51,006 nt of DNA, from contig PBFR01000008.1 of assembly GCA_002718735.1 (NCBI GenBank), forward strand, positions 4,527-55,532. The letters are read 5' to 3'. This document shows, piece after piece, positions 42,672 to 51,006 of the stretch. This DNA comes from Halobacteriovoraceae bacterium (lineage in GTDB: Bacteria; Bdellovibrionota; Bacteriovoracia; Bacteriovoracales; Bacteriovoracaceae). The position numbers and the translations under genes are program-made. A model generated the notes under the pieces. It searched no databases. It was not told where the DNA came from and saw nothing but the letters and a program-made list of their open reading frames with translations. How positions within the stretch are numbered: position 1 is the stretch's first letter; every line of letters starts with the position of its first letter.

Positions 42672-43052
42672 CTACCAAACATTGCAGAGAACTTCTCCAC
42701 CAAGCTTCATTGCTTTAGCTTTACGTGAAGAAACAACACCTGCAGACGTTGAAACTACAGAAATCCCTAGTCCACTTAGAACACGTGGCATTTCTCTGTA
42801 TCCTTTATAAACGCGAAGACCCGGCTTAGAAACTCTTTGAAGACCTACTAAAGCACCTTCTTTAAGAGCTACACGAATCGTTACTGTGTTGTCTTTCGCT
42901 ACAATTTTAAAATTTTTAATAAAGCCTTCTTCTTTAAGAACTTTACAAACGTTAGCTTTCATTTTGCTAGCAGGGATATCTACTTTTGCATGGCCAGCTC
43001 TCATCCCATTTCTAATTCTAGTAAGCATATCTGCCAATGGATCAGTCATCAT
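42672..43052 (-). CDS. rpsH: 30S ribosomal protein S8
   Basis: The 126-residue 16S rRNA-binding protein has DPLADMLTRIRNGMRAGHAK at the start and the C-terminal GLGISVVSTSAGVVSSRKAK. Two adjacent ATGs are possible; GGAG suits the first (43052). In E. coli S8 represses the spc operon at the rplE region; no comparable mimic was checked here. Confidence 0.97.
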   Translation of the reverse strand: MMTDPLADMLTRIRNGMRAGHAKVDIPASKMKANVCKVLKEEGFIKNFKIVAKDNTVTIRVALKEGALVGLQRVSKPGLRVYKGYREMPRVLSGLGISVVSTSAGVVSSRKAKAMKLGGEVLCNVW

Positions 43053-43064
43053 AATTTATTTCTC

Positions 43065-43370
43065 CTACCAACTAGACTTTGTAACACCCGGAATCATACC
43101 TTGGTGTGCAAGTTCTCTAAACTTTATTCTTGAAAGTCTGAAGTCACGATAAACACCTCTCGGTCTTCCTGTGAGCTCACATCTATTTCTTACTCTAATC
43201 CGACTAGTGTCACGAGGAAGCTTTTGAAGCCTCTTTTGAAGCTCTAGTCTCTCAGCATCACCAGTTTCAGGGTCACTGATTTTAGCTCTTAGTTCAGCTC
43301 TCTTAGCTTCACCTTTTTCAGCCATTTCTCTTCTTCTATTATTTTTTGCAATTGCACTTATCTTTGCCAT
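43065..43370 (-). CDS. rpsN: 30S ribosomal protein S14
   Basis: The 101-residue protein is the long, zinc-free form: no CxxC pair is present, and the C-terminal [20 protein letters not shown] and [15 protein letters not shown] are standard. It lies between rplE and rpsH, 12 bases from the latter. Confidence 0.97.
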   Translation of the reverse strand: MAKISAIAKNNRRREMAEKGEAKRAELRAKISDPETGDAERLELQKRLQKLPRDTSRIRVRNRCELTGRPRGVYRDFRLSRIKFRELAHQGMIPGVTKSSW

Positions 43371-43380
43371 GCTTACTTCC

Positions 43381-43926
43381 TTATTTTTCCTTGAACGGCA
43401 TGCCGAACATTTTTAAAAGATCTCTACCTTCCTCATTAGAGTTTGCAGTAGTTATGAAAGAGATCCCCATCCCTCTGATTTTATCTATTTTGTCATAGTT
43501 AATTTCAGGGAACATAATTTGTTCTTTAACACCAAGAGTGTAATTTCCCTTGCCATCAAATGCTTTTGGGTTAAGACCTCTAAAGTCTTTTACTCTCGGA
43601 AGAGAAAAGGAAATGAGTCTATCTAGGAATTCGTACATTCTGTCACCTCTAAGTGTAACAGAAGCACCCAAAGCTTGACCTTCTCTCAATTTAAAAGATG
43701 CGATTGAATTCTTAGCTCTAGCAATAACAGGCTTTTGCCCGGAAATAGCCGCCAAGTCGGAAACGATGCTTTCTACAACCTTTCCATTTGTTACAGCGTC
43801 ACGAGTAACACTATTAAGTACAATTTTTTCCAGTTTTGGAATTTGATGAACGTTTTTATAACTGTACTTGTCCATCATTTTCTTTTTTACCTCTGATGTA
43901 TACAGAGTTCTTAGTCTACTTGCCAT
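43381..43926 (-). CDS. rplE: 50S ribosomal protein L5
   Basis: The 181-residue 5S rRNA-binding protein includes [32 protein letters not shown] and [19 protein letters not shown]. The start at ATG 43926 (MASRLRTLY) is preferred over the TTG two codons earlier because GAGG sits six bases before it. Confidence 0.97.
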   Translation of the reverse strand: MASRLRTLYTSEVKKKMMDKYSYKNVHQIPKLEKIVLNSVTRDAVTNGKVVESIVSDLAAISGQKPVIARAKNSIASFKLREGQALGASVTLRGDRMYEFLDRLISFSLPRVKDFRGLNPKAFDGKGNYTLGVKEQIMFPEINYDKIDKIRGMGISFITTANSNEEGRDLLKMFGMPFKEK

Positions 43927-43938
43927 GGACAACCTCTA

Positions 43939-44250
43939 CTATTTTAACTCAGAGCCACATTTAGTCGCGACTCTAACTTTTTTTCCATCTTTGTTTTCAA
44001 TTCTTACTCTAGTTGGGCCACCAGTCTTTGGTGAAACTACAGCAACATTGCTCACATGAACGCCCTTCTCAACATCAGCAAAACCGCCATTTGGATTTTC
44101 TTGAGTTGGCTTTACAGCTTTCTTAAATATGTTAACGCCCTCAACCATAACTAGTTTCTTCTTAGCGTTGATCTTCTTAACTTTTCCTTTTTTGCCAGCA
44201 TCTTTTCCTGCCAAAATAATTACTTCGTCATTTACTTTTAATTTTTGCAT
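43939..44250 (-). CDS. rplX: 50S ribosomal protein L24
   Basis: The 103-residue assembly initiator has the KOW motif (VNDEVIILAGKDAGKKGKVK) and the typical HVSNVAVVSPKTGGPTRVRI segment. It lies 12 bases before rplE and 15 after rplN. Confidence 0.97.
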   Translation of the reverse strand: MQKLKVNDEVIILAGKDAGKKGKVKKINAKKKLVMVEGVNIFKKAVKPTQENPNGGFADVEKGVHVSNVAVVSPKTGGPTRVRIENKDGKKVRVATKCGSELK

Positions 44251-44265
44251 AAATCACCTATTAAT

Positions 44266-44637
44266 TTAAAGAACTTCTGGAGCAAGGGAGCAGATCTTAG
44301 TATAGTTTTTATTTCTAAGTTCTCTAGCAACTGGTCCAAAGATACGAGTCCCCACAGGATCTTGTCCCTGTGTTCCCAAGATAACAACACTGTTGTTATC
44401 AAATTGGATATATGAACCGTCTTCCCTTCTCACTGGATATTTTGTTCTAACGATTACAGCTTTCTTAACGTCGCCTTTTTTAATCTTTCCACCAGGCAAA
44501 GCCTGTTGAACTGCGACCACCACAACATCGCCTAGTTTAGCTGACATTCTTTTAGAGCCGCCAAGTACCTTTACACACTTCACTACTCTAGCGCCAGAAT
44601 TGTCCGCCACTTCTAATTTTGATTGCATTTGTATCAT
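44266..44637 (-). CDS. rplN: 50S ribosomal protein L14
   Basis: The 123-residue protein starts [20 protein letters not shown], with the signature [20 protein letters not shown] and the ending [16 protein letters not shown]. It is first of the spc-type genes, directly continuing the S10 gene run with a 24-base gap after rpsQ. Confidence 0.97.
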   Translation of the reverse strand: MIQMQSKLEVADNSGARVVKCVKVLGGSKRMSAKLGDVVVVAVQQALPGGKIKKGDVKKAVIVRTKYPVRREDGSYIQFDNNSVVILGTQGQDPVGTRIFGPVARELRNKNYTKICSLAPEVL

Positions 44638-44661
44638 CGGAATTCTCCCAAATAAACTTTT

Positions 44662-44913
44662 CTATTTTGAAGAGAACAATTCCCACTTCTTTGTCTTAGA
44701 ATGTGGTCTTGACTCTATAATTGTTACAAGGTCACCAATTTTAGCTTGGTTTTGCTCGTCATGAGCATGGTATTTTTTTGTCTTATTAACAAACTTACTA
44801 TAGATAGGGTGCTTAAACCTTCTCTGAACTCTTACAACAATAGTCTTATCAGCTTTGTCGCTAACAACAGTTCCTCTAAGCTTTCTTTTAAATCTTTTTG
44901 ATGAATCACTCAT
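44662..44913 (-). CDS. rpsQ: 30S ribosomal protein S17
   Basis: The 83-residue OB-fold protein has [39 protein letters not shown] and [15 protein letters not shown]. It starts two bases after rpmC stops, so translation is probably coupled. Confidence 0.97.
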   Translation of the reverse strand: MSDSSKRFKRKLRGTVVSDKADKTIVVRVQRRFKHPIYSKFVNKTKKYHAHDEQNQAKIGDLVTIIESRPHSKTKKWELFSSK

Positions 44914-44915
44914 AA

Positions 44916-45110
44916 TTATTTACTCTCTTTACTGTTTAAAGCAGTTAAAAGTCTAGCGATATCTTTTCTTACGCTTTTTAGTTCGTGTGACTTTTCTACG
45001 CTTGTTGTCACTTTCTGCAACTTAAGCTCAAAAAGTTTCTTTCTTAACTCTGAAACCTGACCTTTTATTGCTGAAGCGTCCAATTTATTAACTTCGCTCA
45101 TTTTTAGCAT
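44916..45110 (-). CDS. rpmC: 50S ribosomal protein L29
   Basis: The 64-residue helical-hairpin protein has [20 protein letters not shown] and [16 protein letters not shown]. The first ATG (45110) has AGAGG eight bases upstream, while the ATG three codons later has none, so the longer form is chosen. Confidence 0.93.
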   Translation of the reverse strand: MLKMSEVNKLDASAIKGQVSELRKKLFELKLQKVTTSVEKSHELKSVRKDIARLLTALNSKESK

Positions 45111-45167
45111 GATTTTTACCTCTAAAATTTATTGGCCGTATATATAATACTTCGCCTAATAATTCCA

Positions 45168-45575
45168 CTATTCTTTAGTTATAATCTTAGTTTTTATAGG
45201 GAGTTTGTAAGTCGCAAGTCTTAATGCTTCTTTTGCGAGTTCACCTTCTACGCCCCCAACTTCAAACATAACTCTTCCAGGCTTAACAATTGCAACCCAA
45301 CTGTCAGGAGAACCCTTACCTTTACCCATCCTAACCTCAGCAGGTTTACGAGTAAGAGACTTATCAGGGAAAATTTTAATCCAAATATTACCACCCCTTT
45401 TAGTTTTTCTCGAGATTGCAATACGGGCAGATTCAATTTGTCTATTTGTAATATATCCTGGCTCAAGAGCTTGAATGGCGAACTCACCAAAAGTGATCGT
45501 ATTGCCTCTATGTGCGGCACCCTTCATTCTACCTTTCTGCTGCTTTCTCCACTTTACTTTTTTAGGACTTAACAT
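45168..45575 (-). CDS. rplP: 50S ribosomal protein L16
   Basis: The 135-residue protein starts [19 protein letters not shown] and includes [20 protein letters not shown] and [20 protein letters not shown], the conserved loop near the A-site tRNA. AGAGG precedes the ATG. A 79-base spacer with two hairpins separates it from rpsC; normally the two genes abut. Confidence 0.97.
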   Translation of the reverse strand: MLSPKKVKWRKQQKGRMKGAAHRGNTITFGEFAIQALEPGYITNRQIESARIAISRKTKRGGNIWIKIFPDKSLTRKPAEVRMGKGKGSPDSWVAIVKPGRVMFEVGGVEGELAKEALRLATYKLPIKTKIITKE

Positions 45576-45597
45576 TTTTTACCTCTTTTCCAAGTAA

Positions 45598-45636
45598 TGG
45601 GCCTTAGGCCCTTAATCTGTTTGTTCTGCGAACAAC
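45598..45636 (-). other. Two tandem small hairpins between rpsC and rplP
   Basis: GGGCC-TTA-GGCCC (45599-45611) and TTGTTC-TGC-GAACAA (45621-45635) both form short perfect stems, nine bases apart. No T-run follows either on the minus strand, so they are not standard terminators. They could be processing, attenuation or ribosomal-protein binding sites within the operon message. Confidence 0.4.
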
Positions 45637-45654
45637 CAAAATCCAACACTGGGT

Positions 45655-46281
45655 TTATTTGTAAATTTCACCTTTATAAACCCAAACCTTAACCCCAATT
45701 TTTCCATAGGTAGTTAAAGCTTCAGAAGTGTCATAATCAATATCAGCACGAAGAGTGTGAAGAGGAACTTTTCTTTCAGAGTAGCCCTCATTTCTTGCCA
45801 TCTCAGCACCACCAAGTCTGCCGCTACACTTCACTTTAATTCCTTTAACGCCAGAACGGAAAGCTTGCGTCATAACTTTTTTCATAGCTCTTCTAAAAGC
45901 AACTCTTTTTTCAAGTTGGCTGGCGATATTATCTGCAATCAACTTTGCCTCAGCATCCGGTCTTTTTACTTCTGCAATATTAAAGAAAAGAGTTCCAGCT
46001 GTTATTTTCTTTAGATCGTTTCTGATTTTATCGATTCCAGCACCTTTCTTACCAATTGCAACGCCTGGTTTCGCAGAATATACAGTGACTTTAACTTGGT
46101 CCGATGTTCTGGTTATCTCAGTTTTTGCAATAGCAGCGTTAGAAAGATTCTTTTCAATATATTTTCTAATCTTTAAGTCCTCTTGAAGAGTGGCACGGTA
46201 GTTATCTTTAGAGTACCAATTAGAATGCCAATCCTTAATATAGCCTAATCTAAAACCGTATGGATGTACTTTTTGTCCCAT
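45655..46281 (-). CDS. rpsC: 30S ribosomal protein S3
   Basis: The 208-residue protein starts MGQKVHPYGFRLGYIKDWHS and contains the KH domain (KPGVAIGKKGAGIDKIRNDL) and the C-terminal GRLGGAEMARNEGYSERKVP. It forms part of the mRNA entry site. GGAAG precedes the ATG; it follows rplV by 11 bases. Confidence 0.97.
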   Translation of the reverse strand: MGQKVHPYGFRLGYIKDWHSNWYSKDNYRATLQEDLKIRKYIEKNLSNAAIAKTEITRTSDQVKVTVYSAKPGVAIGKKGAGIDKIRNDLKKITAGTLFFNIAEVKRPDAEAKLIADNIASQLEKRVAFRRAMKKVMTQAFRSGVKGIKVKCSGRLGGAEMARNEGYSERKVPLHTLRADIDYDTSEALTTYGKIGVKVWVYKGEIYK

Positions 46282-46292
46282 TATTTACTTCC

Positions 46293-46625
46293 TTATGCTT
46301 CTTTAAGAGCCACTGTTACGTAACTTGTTCTTTTTCTGATTCTGAAAGCTCTACCTTGGGCACGAGGCTGAATCCTCTTCAAAGTAGGTCCTTCGTTAAC
46401 CTCAATAGTTTCAACAATTAAGTTATCAAGATCGTACTTTTCGCTGTCTGATGCGATTTGAAGACCACTGTTAAGTAGCTTCGTAAGCATGATTGAAATT
46501 TCTTTCTTGTCGTTGAAACGAAGGATTCTTAGGGCCTCTTCAACTTTCTTTCTTCTAATTAGGTCAGAAACTTGTCTAACCTTTCTAGCAGATTTGCTAA
46601 CACTATTATTTTTTACAACTATCAT
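46293..46625 (-). CDS. rplV: 50S ribosomal protein L22
   Basis: The 110-residue protein has SKSARKVRQVSDLIRRKKVE, the hairpin that lines the exit tunnel (EVNEGPTLKRIQPRAQGRAF) and RIRKRTSYVTVALKE. The order rpsS-rplV-rpsC is canonical. Confidence 0.97.
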   Translation of the reverse strand: MIVVKNNSVSKSARKVRQVSDLIRRKKVEEALRILRFNDKKEISIMLTKLLNSGLQIASDSEKYDLDNLIVETIEVNEGPTLKRIQPRAQGRAFRIRKRTSYVTVALKEA

Positions 46626-46635
46626 ATTGACCTAC

Positions 46636-46914
46636 CTATTTTTTACCTTTCTTATCAGCACCATGGCCGTAGTAAGTTCTGGTCAAAGAAAATTCACCAA
46701 GCTTGTGACCAACCATATTGTCAGTAACGTAAACAGGGATAAATTTCTTACCATTGTGTACAGCAAAAGTTAGACCAATAAAATCAGGAATAATTGTTGA
46801 TCTTCTGGACCACGTTTTAATAACTTTGTTTGCCTTTCCTTCTGCCTTTGCCTCATCAGCTTTTTTAAGAAGATGGTAGTCAACAAAGAAACCTTTTTTA
46901 ATCGAACGAGCCAT
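46636..46914 (-). CDS. rpsS: 30S ribosomal protein S19
   Basis: The 92-residue head protein starts [20 protein letters not shown] and contains [20 protein letters not shown] and [23 protein letters not shown] precedes the ATG; it follows rplB by 15 bases. Confidence 0.97.
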   Translation of the reverse strand: MARSIKKGFFVDYHLLKKADEAKAEGKANKVIKTWSRRSTIIPDFIGLTFAVHNGKKFIPVYVTDNMVGHKLGEFSLTRTYYGHGADKKGKK

Positions 46915-46929
46915 TTATATTCTCCTAAA

Positions 46930-47754
46930 TTACTTTCTTCTCTTAACGATGAACTTGTTAGTTCGTTTATTTTTTCTAGTCTTAGCACCTTTAGTTGGCT
47001 TACCCCATGGTGTAACAGGGTGTCTACCACCAGATGTTCGACCTTCACCACCACCATGTGGGTGATCTACTGGGTTCATTGCAACCCCACGAACCTTAGG
47101 TCTTCTACCTCTAAGTCTATTTTTACCGGCCTTACCAATGTTCTCTTGCTCATGCTCAAGATTACCAACTTGGCCGATTGTTGCACGACAATTACTTTTT
47201 ACTTTTCTAAGCTCACCTGAAGGTAATCTTAAAAGAGCCTCTTTTCCTTCTTTAGCCATTAGCTGTGCATACGCACCAGCAGATCTGGCCATTTGACCAC
47301 CACTTTTTGGGTGAAGTTCTACGTTGTGGACCAATGTTCCAACAGGTATGTCTTTTAGAAGTTTAGAGTTTCCAACTTTAATATCTGCACTTTCAGATGA
47401 GATTACTGTATCACCTACAGTAAGACCATTTGGAGCCAAAATATATGCTTTCTCACCATCGGCATAAGCCAATAATGCGATATTACATGTTCTATTTGGA
47501 TCGTAGTGGATAGCCTTAACAGTTGCAGGGATATCAGTTTTCTGTCTTTTGAAATCGATAATTCTGTACTTCTGCTTATGTCCACCACCTCTTCTTCTTG
47601 AAGTGATTCTACCAAAAGCGTTTCTACCAGCTGTTTTGGTTTTTTTGGCCATAAACCTCTTCAATGGTTCAACTGTTTTAGTTAAACCATCAGAGCTTAA
47701 GACTGCCATTTTCCTTAACGATGGAGATGTAGGTTTAAATCTTTTAATGCCCAT
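46930..47754 (-). CDS. rplB: 50S ribosomal protein L2
   Basis: The 274-residue protein near the peptidyl-transferase centre has [40 protein letters not shown] and the signature [20 protein letters not shown] with its essential histidine. It follows rplW by nine bases. Confidence 0.98.
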   Translation of the reverse strand: MGIKRFKPTSPSLRKMAVLSSDGLTKTVEPLKRFMAKKTKTAGRNAFGRITSRRRGGGHKQKYRIIDFKRQKTDIPATVKAIHYDPNRTCNIALLAYADGEKAYILAPNGLTVGDTVISSESADIKVGNSKLLKDIPVGTLVHNVELHPKSGGQMARSAGAYAQLMAKEGKEALLRLPSGELRKVKSNCRATIGQVGNLEHEQENIGKAGKNRLRGRRPKVRGVAMNPVDHPHGGGEGRTSGGRHPVTPWGKPTKGAKTRKNKRTNKFIVKRRK

Positions 47755-47763
47755 AATAGCCTC

Positions 47764-48051
47764 TTATATACCTTTAAATAGTTCTAGTTTTTGACCTTCA
47801 GCAATTTGAACATAAGCCTTCTTATAAGATTGAGACTTTTTTGTATGACGGCCTGCCCTTTTTACCTTTCCAGGTAAAACTGCTGTTTTAACGTTCATTA
47901 CTTTCACATCGAACAATTGCTCCACAGCACTTTTAATGTGGTTTTTGCTTGCCTTTGGTTGAACCAAAAACGCATATCTGTTAGTCGTTTCAGTTTCAAG
48001 TGAGGTCTTCTCTGTAAGTAATGGTTTAATTAATACTTGTTCTAAATGCAT
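47764..48051 (-). CDS. rplW: 50S ribosomal protein L23
   Basis: The 95-residue exit-tunnel protein, docking site for trigger factor and SRP, has LIKPLLTEKTSLETETTNRY, a beta hairpin with KVMNVKTAVLPGKVKRAGRH and a C-terminal strand. It starts two bases after rplD stops. Confidence 0.96.
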   Translation of the reverse strand: MHLEQVLIKPLLTEKTSLETETTNRYAFLVQPKASKNHIKSAVEQLFDVKVMNVKTAVLPGKVKRAGRHTKKSQSYKKAYVQIAEGQKLELFKGI

Positions 48052-48053
48052 AA

Positions 48054-48671
48054 TTACCCCAACCTGCTTAATAGTTTTTCTAAAGCCGCTTTTTCAATGA
48101 TCAAGTTTTCAAACTTCACTGCTTCATAAACACTGAATCCTTCAACTGCCATAGCTTTCGCGTTTCTTATATTTCTAGCTGCCAAAATCGCCTTACTGTC
48201 TTTTTGTTCAGTAACAACCAATCCTGGAAGTAAGTTCTTCTCTGTAAGAGTTTTGAACATTTCTTTAGTCTTACCGTTAGAATCAAAAGACTCTACAACA
48301 GTTAGCTTTCCGGCCTGCATCTTGTCTGCAAGAATTGATTGAATAGCTTTATTCATCATTTTCTTGTTAACTTTTTGAGCAAAATCACGTGGAGTTGGAC
48401 CAAATACAGTTCCCCCACCAACCATTATTGGTGATCTAGATGAACCCTGACGTGCTCGACCTGTTCCCTTTTGCTTGAAAGGCTTAGATCCACCGCCTCT
48501 TACTTTTGCTCTATTTTTTGTACAAGCATTACCTTGTCTTCTACCCGCCAAAGTAGCTTTAACTACTTGGTGAACAGCTGGTGCACTTATTTGTTCAGGA
48601 TCAAGAGAAACATTTGTTTCAAGGGAACCTGACTTTTCAAATTTTGAATTTACTAATGTTATTTCAGCCAT
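48054..48671 (-). CDS. rplD: 50S ribosomal protein L4
   Basis: The 205-residue protein has the conserved internal loop RRQGNACTKNRAKVRGGGSK and RARQGSSRSPIMVGGGTVFG that reaches the exit tunnel. In E. coli L4 also represses the S10 operon through the leader; here the leader upstream of rpsJ is short, so such control is doubtful. Confidence 0.97.
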   Translation of the reverse strand: MAEITLVNSKFEKSGSLETNVSLDPEQISAPAVHQVVKATLAGRRQGNACTKNRAKVRGGGSKPFKQKGTGRARQGSSRSPIMVGGGTVFGPTPRDFAQKVNKKMMNKAIQSILADKMQAGKLTVVESFDSNGKTKEMFKTLTEKNLLPGLVVTEQKDSKAILAARNIRNAKAMAVEGFSVYEAVKFENLIIEKAALEKLLSRLG

Positions 48672-48680
48672 AATTTACCC

Positions 48681-49334
48681 CTACTTTTTAAGCGCCTTTG
48701 CGATTTTCACAAAACCATTCTTGGAGCCAGGTAAAGAGCCTTTAATTAGCATGTAACCTTGCTCTTCATTGACTTCAACAACTTGAAGGTTTTGGATAGT
48801 TTTTGTTTCAACACCCATGTGACCAGGCATTTTCTTTTGAGGGAAAACACGACCAGGAGTAGCTCTGTTACCGATTGAACCAGTTCTTCTGTGAAACTTA
48901 GAACCGTGTGCAGCAGGACCACCTTGAAAGTTATGTCTTTTCATCGCACCAGCAAAGCCCTTACCCTTTGAAGTACCAGTAACATCAACAAATGTGTTAG
49001 GAGTGAAAACTTCTAGGGACAACTCTTTGCCCAAGTTTTCTTCACTAACTTCCTCAGATCTGACTTCTGCAAATCTATGAAATGCCTTGTCAACGCCAGC
49101 CTTCTTAAGGTGACCTTTTAGGGGGTTACTTACAAGCTTTTCTCTTTTTTCAAAATAGGCCAACTGGTAAGCGTTATAGCCGTCTTTCTCTAGAGTTTTA
49201 ACTTGGGATACTACATTTGGAATTAATTGAACGACAGTCACTGGAATGTGCTTGCCTGATTCATCGAAGATACGTGTCATACCAGCTTTCTTTCCATAAA
49301 GAGCTGGCAAGCTTATTTTAGTTGCTTCTGACAT
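48681..49334 (-). CDS. rplC: 50S ribosomal protein L3
   Basis: The 217-residue protein has LYGKKAGMTRIFDESGKHIP, the central extension FQGGPAAHGSKFHRRTGSIG that reaches the peptidyl-transferase centre, and a C-terminal VKGSLPG-like segment (IKGSLPGSKNGFVKI). GGAGG precedes the ATG. An 81-base spacer separates it from rpsJ. Confidence 0.97.
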   Translation of the reverse strand: MSEATKISLPALYGKKAGMTRIFDESGKHIPVTVVQLIPNVVSQVKTLEKDGYNAYQLAYFEKREKLVSNPLKGHLKKAGVDKAFHRFAEVRSEEVSEENLGKELSLEVFTPNTFVDVTGTSKGKGFAGAMKRHNFQGGPAAHGSKFHRRTGSIGNRATPGRVFPQKKMPGHMGVETKTIQNLQVVEVNEEQGYMLIKGSLPGSKNGFVKIAKALKK

Positions 49335-49415
49335 TTTGCCTCCACAGCATCACCCACTTATTGGGATGCATTCATGGTTAATATTTAACTAAACAAACAA
49401 AGTTTGCTTCTTATA

Positions 49416-49724
49416 CTAGTATTTGATCTCTACGTCAACACCCGCTGAAAGATCTAACTTCATTAGGCTATCAACTGTTTGTTGAGTAGGGTCAATAATA
49501 TCTACAAGTCTTTTGTGCGTTCTCATCTCGAACTGCTCTCTAGACTTTTTATTTACGTGCGGACCTCTAAGAACAGTGTACTTATTAATTTCAGTCGGCA
49601 TAGGGATCGGACCTGCCACCTTAGCACCTGTATTCTTAGCAGTTTGAACAATCTCTTGAACCGAAGTATCAAGAATATTGTAATCGTAAGCTCTAAGCTT
49701 AATTCTTAACCTATTTGCTTTCAT
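49416..49724 (-). CDS. rpsJ: 30S ribosomal protein S10
   Basis: The 102-residue protein starts [20 protein letters not shown] and has the typical [20 protein letters not shown] and [16 protein letters not shown]. It is the first gene of the S10 operon, with GGAG five bases before the ATG and a promoter directly upstream. Confidence 0.97.
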   Translation of the reverse strand: MKANRLRIKLRAYDYNILDTSVQEIVQTAKNTGAKVAGPIPMPTEINKYTVLRGPHVNKKSREQFEMRTHKRLVDIIDPTQQTVDSLMKLDLSAGVDVEIKY

Positions 49725-49751
49725 TTGTACTCCAATATCGAAATGAAGCTC

Positions 49752-49780
49752 TTTTTAAAACAGGGAATAAGCCTTGTCAA
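49752..49780 (-). promoter_or_regulatory. Promoter of the S10 ribosomal operon
   Basis: On the minus strand a perfect -35 TTGACA (49775-49780) is followed after 17 bases by TAAAAA (49752-49757). The 5' untranslated region would be only about 20 bases, much shorter than the structured L4-responsive leader of E. coli. The promoter lies inside the hairpin downstream of tuf. Confidence 0.6.
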
Positions 49781-49793
49781 GCAAATTCCCTGT
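49760..49793 (-). terminator. Hairpin after tuf, overlapping the S10 promoter
   Basis: ACAGGGAAT (49760-49768) pairs with ATTCCCTGT (49785-49793) around a 16-base loop. On the minus strand it is followed by TTTTAAAAAG, a modest T-tract. It would partly end transcription from tuf, while the loop contains the -35 of the S10 promoter. Confidence 0.6.
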
Positions 49794-49803
49794 ATATAAA
49801 AAA

Positions 49804-50994
49804 TTACTCAATAATTTCTGTAACTGTTCCTGCGCCAATCGTTCTACCACCCTCACGGATCGCAAAACGAAGACCTTTCTCCATCGCTACCGGCGTGATC
49901 AACTCCACTGCAAATCCAGTGTTGTCACCAGGCATGATCATCTCTGTACCTTCTGCCAAAGTGATCGCTCCTGTCACGTCTGTAGTTCTAAAGTAAAATT
50001 GTGGTCTGTATCCCTTAAAGATTGGAGTGTGACGTCCACCTTCTTCTTTAGTTAGAACATAAACTTCACACTTAAATTTAGCATGCGGCTTAACTGTTCC
50101 TGGCTTAATCAAACACTGACCTCTTTCTACGTCGTCTCTCTTAGTTCCTCTAAGAAGTAGACCTACGTTATCTCCAGCCTCGCCTCTATCAAGAAGCTTT
50201 CTGAACATCTCTACACCTGTAATTGTCGTCTTAGTCGCTTCTCTAATTCCAACAATCTCAATCTCGTCACCTACGTTGATTACACCTCTTTCAATACGTC
50301 CTGTTACAACTGTACCACGACCTGAAATAGAGAATACGTCCTCTACTGGCATCAAGAAATCCTTATCAATATCTCTTGCTGGAGTTGGGATATACTCATC
50401 AACTTTCGCCATCAATTCCGCTACTTTTTCACGGCCGATGTTTGCGTCTCTGTTCTCAACCGCTGCAAGTGCTGAACCTGCTACGATAGGAATATCGTCA
50501 CCTGGGAAGTCATAAGAAGAAAGTAGCTCTCTTACTTCCATCTCAACAAGCTCAAGAAGCTCTTCGTCGTCAACTTGGTCTACTTTGTTCAAGAATACAC
50601 AAATTGCTGGAACTCCAACCTGTCTTGAAAGAAGGATGTGCTCTCTAGTCTGTGGCATCGGGCCGTCAGCTGCTGAACAAACCAAAATTGCACCGTCCAT
50701 CTGAGCAGCACCTGTGATCATGTTCTTAACGTAGTCGGCGTGACCTGGACAATCTACGTGAGCGTAGTGTCTTTTGTCAGTTTCGTACTCAACGTGAGCT
50801 GTATTGATTGTAATCCCTCTGGCCTTCTCTTCCGGAGCGGAATCAATTGCTGCGTAATCCTTAGCAACACCACCGAATTTCTCGGCCATTGTCATTGTGA
50901 TTGCAGCTGTCAAAGTTGTTTTACCGTGATCTACGTGACCAATAGTACCGATGTTTACGTGCGGCTTACTACGGTCAAATTTTTCCTTTGCCAT
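49804..50994 (-). CDS. tuf: Translation elongation factor Tu
   Basis: The 396-residue GTPase delivers aminoacyl-tRNA. GTP-binding motifs [30 protein letters not shown] and NKVDQVDD are intact, followed by domains II and III ([34 protein letters not shown]). AGGAG lies just before the ATG at the window edge. Its place upstream of rpsJ suggests that rpsL, rpsG and fusA lie just beyond the right end. Confidence 0.98.
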   Translation of the reverse strand: MAKEKFDRSKPHVNIGTIGHVDHGKTTLTAAITMTMAEKFGGVAKDYAAIDSAPEEKARGITINTAHVEYETDKRHYAHVDCPGHADYVKNMITGAAQMDGAILVCSAADGPMPQTREHILLSRQVGVPAICVFLNKVDQVDDEELLELVEMEVRELLSSYDFPGDDIPIVAGSALAAVENRDANIGREKVAELMAKVDEYIPTPARDIDKDFLMPVEDVFSISGRGTVVTGRIERGVINVGDEIEIVGIREATKTTITGVEMFRKLLDRGEAGDNVGLLLRGTKRDDVERGQCLIKPGTVKPHAKFKCEVYVLTKEEGGRHTPIFKGYRPQFYFRTTDVTGAITLAEGTEMIMPGDNTGFAVELITPVAMEKGLRFAIREGGRTIGAGTVTEIIE

Positions 50995-51006
50995 AATGTT
51001 TCTCCT

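Noticed and set aside
1..51006. CRISPR arrays, insertion sequences, integrases or prophage genes
   Set aside because: No regularly spaced repeats, transposase or integrase motifs, or long terminal repeats were seen on reading through.

Overview
The window is a densely packed, AT-rich chromosomal segment of a Gram-negative bacterium. Nothing in it looks like phage, plasmid, transposon or CRISPR. Lipobox signal peptides, a LpoA-like lipoprotein, mreB and nagZ point to a diderm envelope. Several features suit a predatory or gliding 'deltaproteobacterial' lineage, most likely Bdellovibrionota/Bacteriovoracia: several membrane FHA proteins beside a PP2C phosphatase and a TadC-like protein, a receiver protein with a long acidic tail, and mreB next to a PilZ gene. 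This placement is inference from gene content and base composition, not from a database match. No stretch longer than about 170 bases lacks a gene.

Layout. (1) 1-2.3 kb: the tail of an unknown gene, a bidirectional terminator, tRNA-Pro(TGG), rdgB and rph, and birA on the other strand. (2) 2.3-10.9 kb: a leftward run encoding a TadC/GspF-like membrane protein with a secreted N-terminal domain, a DUF192 protein, three membrane proteins with four FHA domains in total, a PP2C phosphatase and a receiver-domain protein. This is the most system-like, least explained part. (3) 11-14.7 kb: mreB, a PilZ protein, a lipoprotein and nagZ in one tightly overlapping operon. (4) 14.8-22.4 kb: hpt, a LpoA-like lipoprotein, the grpE-dnaK-dnaJ heat-shock genes and hemW. 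(5) 22.4-26.6 kb: a polysaccharide-type ABC exporter, a tiny S26-like peptidase, a glycosyltransferase and an unknown protein. (6) 26.7-35.8 kb: an M16 peptidase, an unknown protein, a three-subunit biotin-dependent acyl-CoA carboxylase with its own promoter, an upstream sigma-54 activator and a membrane thioredoxin-like protein. (7) 35.8-51 kb: tuf followed by the S10, spc and alpha ribosomal operons fused into one run (rpsJ to rplQ), without rpsD.

How the genes connect. BirA is the enzyme expected to biotinylate the carboxylase carrier subunit. DnaK, DnaJ and GrpE form one chaperone machine, driven by a sigma-32-type promoter. MreB, PilZ and NagZ link cell shape, c-di-GMP and peptidoglycan turnover. 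The FHA proteins would read phosphothreonine marks that the PP2C enzyme erases, but no Ser/Thr kinase lies in the window.

Main oddities: adk is broken by one extra A in a seven-A run; DnaJ has lost exactly one of its two zinc centres; the ribosomal operon terminator carries the ribosome-binding site of the next gene; an unknown gene at 29.8 kb has a promoter nested in a concentric palindrome and probably a leaderless transcript; and the FHA/PP2C/TadC cluster may be an undescribed phospho-signalling and secretion module.
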